Source of the DNA: an uncultured Lachnospiraceae bacterium
GTDB taxonomy: Bacteria > Bacillota > Clostridia > Lachnospirales > Lachnospiraceae
Assembly (NCBI GenBank): GCA_910584325.1
Contig: CAJTZH010000037.1
Coordinates: 1 to 24,866, forward strand
Length of the DNA stretch: 24,866 nt
Reading direction: 5' to 3'
Under the pieces are notes generated by a model that was not told where the DNA came from, did not search any database, and saw only the letters and a list, made by a program, of their open reading frames with translations. The translations under genes and the position numbers were made by a program. Shown here piece after piece: positions 24,163-24,866 of this stretch; the first letter of the stretch is position 1; each line of letters opens with the position of its first letter.

Positions 24163-24290
24163 GAAATCATCCCTTTCAACTATGCCCACATCTTTTGACT
24201 ACAGGTCCCTCTGCATATTTTTGCATTATCCACAAACGGTGAATTTTGTTATTAGTAATAAAAATGACAAAAAAACAGAACTTCTTACTA

Positions 24291-24537
24291 CTATGGATTT
24301 TCAATATTTGCATCTCCACTAGGACAATTTATATTCTTTTCGGGATATCCAAGTGTTCCGTAGTCTATGTAATCAATATTACTTCCACCAAATGAACCAT
24401 GCGCAGAAAAATTTCGTGCTTGCAATGCTTTCTTCTCCATGTTACCTATAACAACATCTATTCCTGTAAAGAAATGTGTTAATTGTTCGCTTACTCTTTG
24501 CAAACCAATGATTATTTTTCACTGCCCAATTATTATT
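24291..24537 (-). pseudogene. Probable gene remnant, frame broken
   Basis: After the toxin stop codon, reading leftward, one frame gives NWAVKNNHWFAKSKR and then ends. A second frame (from about 24503, non-ATG) carries on as VSEQLTHFFTGIDVVIGN and to GYPEKNINCP before a stop at 24291. The two pieces read like one protein joined by a frameshift. I do not recognise a family. The region lacks a start and a ribosome site. Confidence 0.35.
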
Positions 24538-24865
24538 ACACCATGTTGTCCCGATTCTGCCCATTATAAAGAAACCTTCTAACTTCCATAACCAAATCAT
24601 TCGGATTGTCATCAATCACTACATAGTAAATAATATAATTATCCACATAAATACGATAATAAGAATATCTACGCTCCCGAGCAGAATGATATGGTTCAAA
24701 AGATTCAGCCATCGGAAGCCTCTCCATAATAGCAGACTCTACCTTATCCAATAAGTCATTTGCTGCTTTGGGATTCTTCAGTTTCTCCGCAATATAGGTA
24801 ACTTTTTCATTAAGGTCATCATAAAAAAGTGGCAGATAGCTCAATCTGTACTTTTTACTGAACAT
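24536..24865 (-). CDS. RelE/ParE-type toxin of a toxin-antitoxin system (5' end at the window edge)
   Basis: The visible 109 residues resemble the ParE/RelE fold: YRLSYLPLFYDDLNEKVTYI, a helix with NPKAANDLLDKVESAI, and the C-terminal RRYSYYRIYVDNYIIYYVV and VMEVRRFLYNGQN strands, where basic and aromatic residues lie. RelE-type toxins cleave mRNA at the ribosome; ParE-type poison gyrase. An ATG falls at the edge (24865); whether it is the true start cannot be seen. The antitoxin, usually just upstream, would be beyond the window. Confidence 0.8.
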   Translation of the reverse strand: MFSKKYRLSYLPLFYDDLNEKVTYIAEKLKNPKAANDLLDKVESAIMERLPMAESFEPYHSARERRYSYYRIYVDNYIIYYVVIDDNPNDLVMEVRRFLYNGQNRDNMV

Positions 24866-24866
24866 T

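Noticed and set aside
24238..24254. Third phased regulator site before the two-component operon
   Set aside because: Only one clear TTCACC was found and no neighbour at 11 bp, so it is not counted as a phased site.

Overview
The window looks like chromosome of a gut-type Firmicute of class Clostridia, most likely Lachnospiraceae. The evidence is a DUF4317 protein, a fused 2-oxoacid:ferredoxin oxidoreductase, BioY, a SpoVB-like flippase, strong GGAGG ribosome sites before most genes, and a Cys/Gly-rich chorion-like protein. No rRNA, tRNA, CRISPR array or complete insertion sequence was found. Family calls come from reading motifs, not from a database search.

Layout. 1-2534: the 3' part of an oxidoreductase gene (alpha and beta parts in one frame) converges on an AlaX-type alanyl-tRNA editing gene. 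2535-2909: a divergent promoter region holding a 177-bp inverted-repeat element. 2910-4052: DUF4317 gene. 4102-8819: a leftward four-gene operon (glycosyltransferase with GtrA domain, NAGPA-type phosphodiester glycosidase, unknown membrane-anchored protein, MOP-family flippase), with the first genes 15 nt apart and the rest overlapping or abutting, probably making or exporting a surface glycan. 8987-10379: three rightward small genes (Cys-rich membrane protein, 194-aa and 76-aa unknown proteins). 10363-11299: leftward bioY plus DUF1284, behind a good promoter that overlaps a BirA-like operator. 11416-14960: MacA/MacB-type efflux operon. 15169-15630: low-molecular-weight protein tyrosine phosphatase.

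From about 15.75 kb rightward the DNA becomes visibly more AT-rich and the content accessory. It contains a cluster of GGGTGTTCA repeats and terminators, a 161-aa unknown, a CPBP membrane protease, a DUF6518-like membrane protein, a PD-(D/E)XK nuclease-like protein with a RAMA-like C-terminus, an ABC-2 transporter operon with a previously uncalled 50-aa membrane protein, its two-component system, a gene remnant and a RelE/ParE toxin.

The most interesting pattern is regulatory. The MacAB-like operon (15.0 kb) and the ABC-2 operon (22.3 kb) each have a row of TTCAC/AACAC hexamers at exact 11-bp spacing, ending exactly 9 nt before a -10 box. This is the architecture of promoters activated by OmpR/PhoP-type response regulators. 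It suggests that one regulator, possibly the one encoded at 23470-24162, controls both exporters as an envelope-stress or peptide-resistance regulon.
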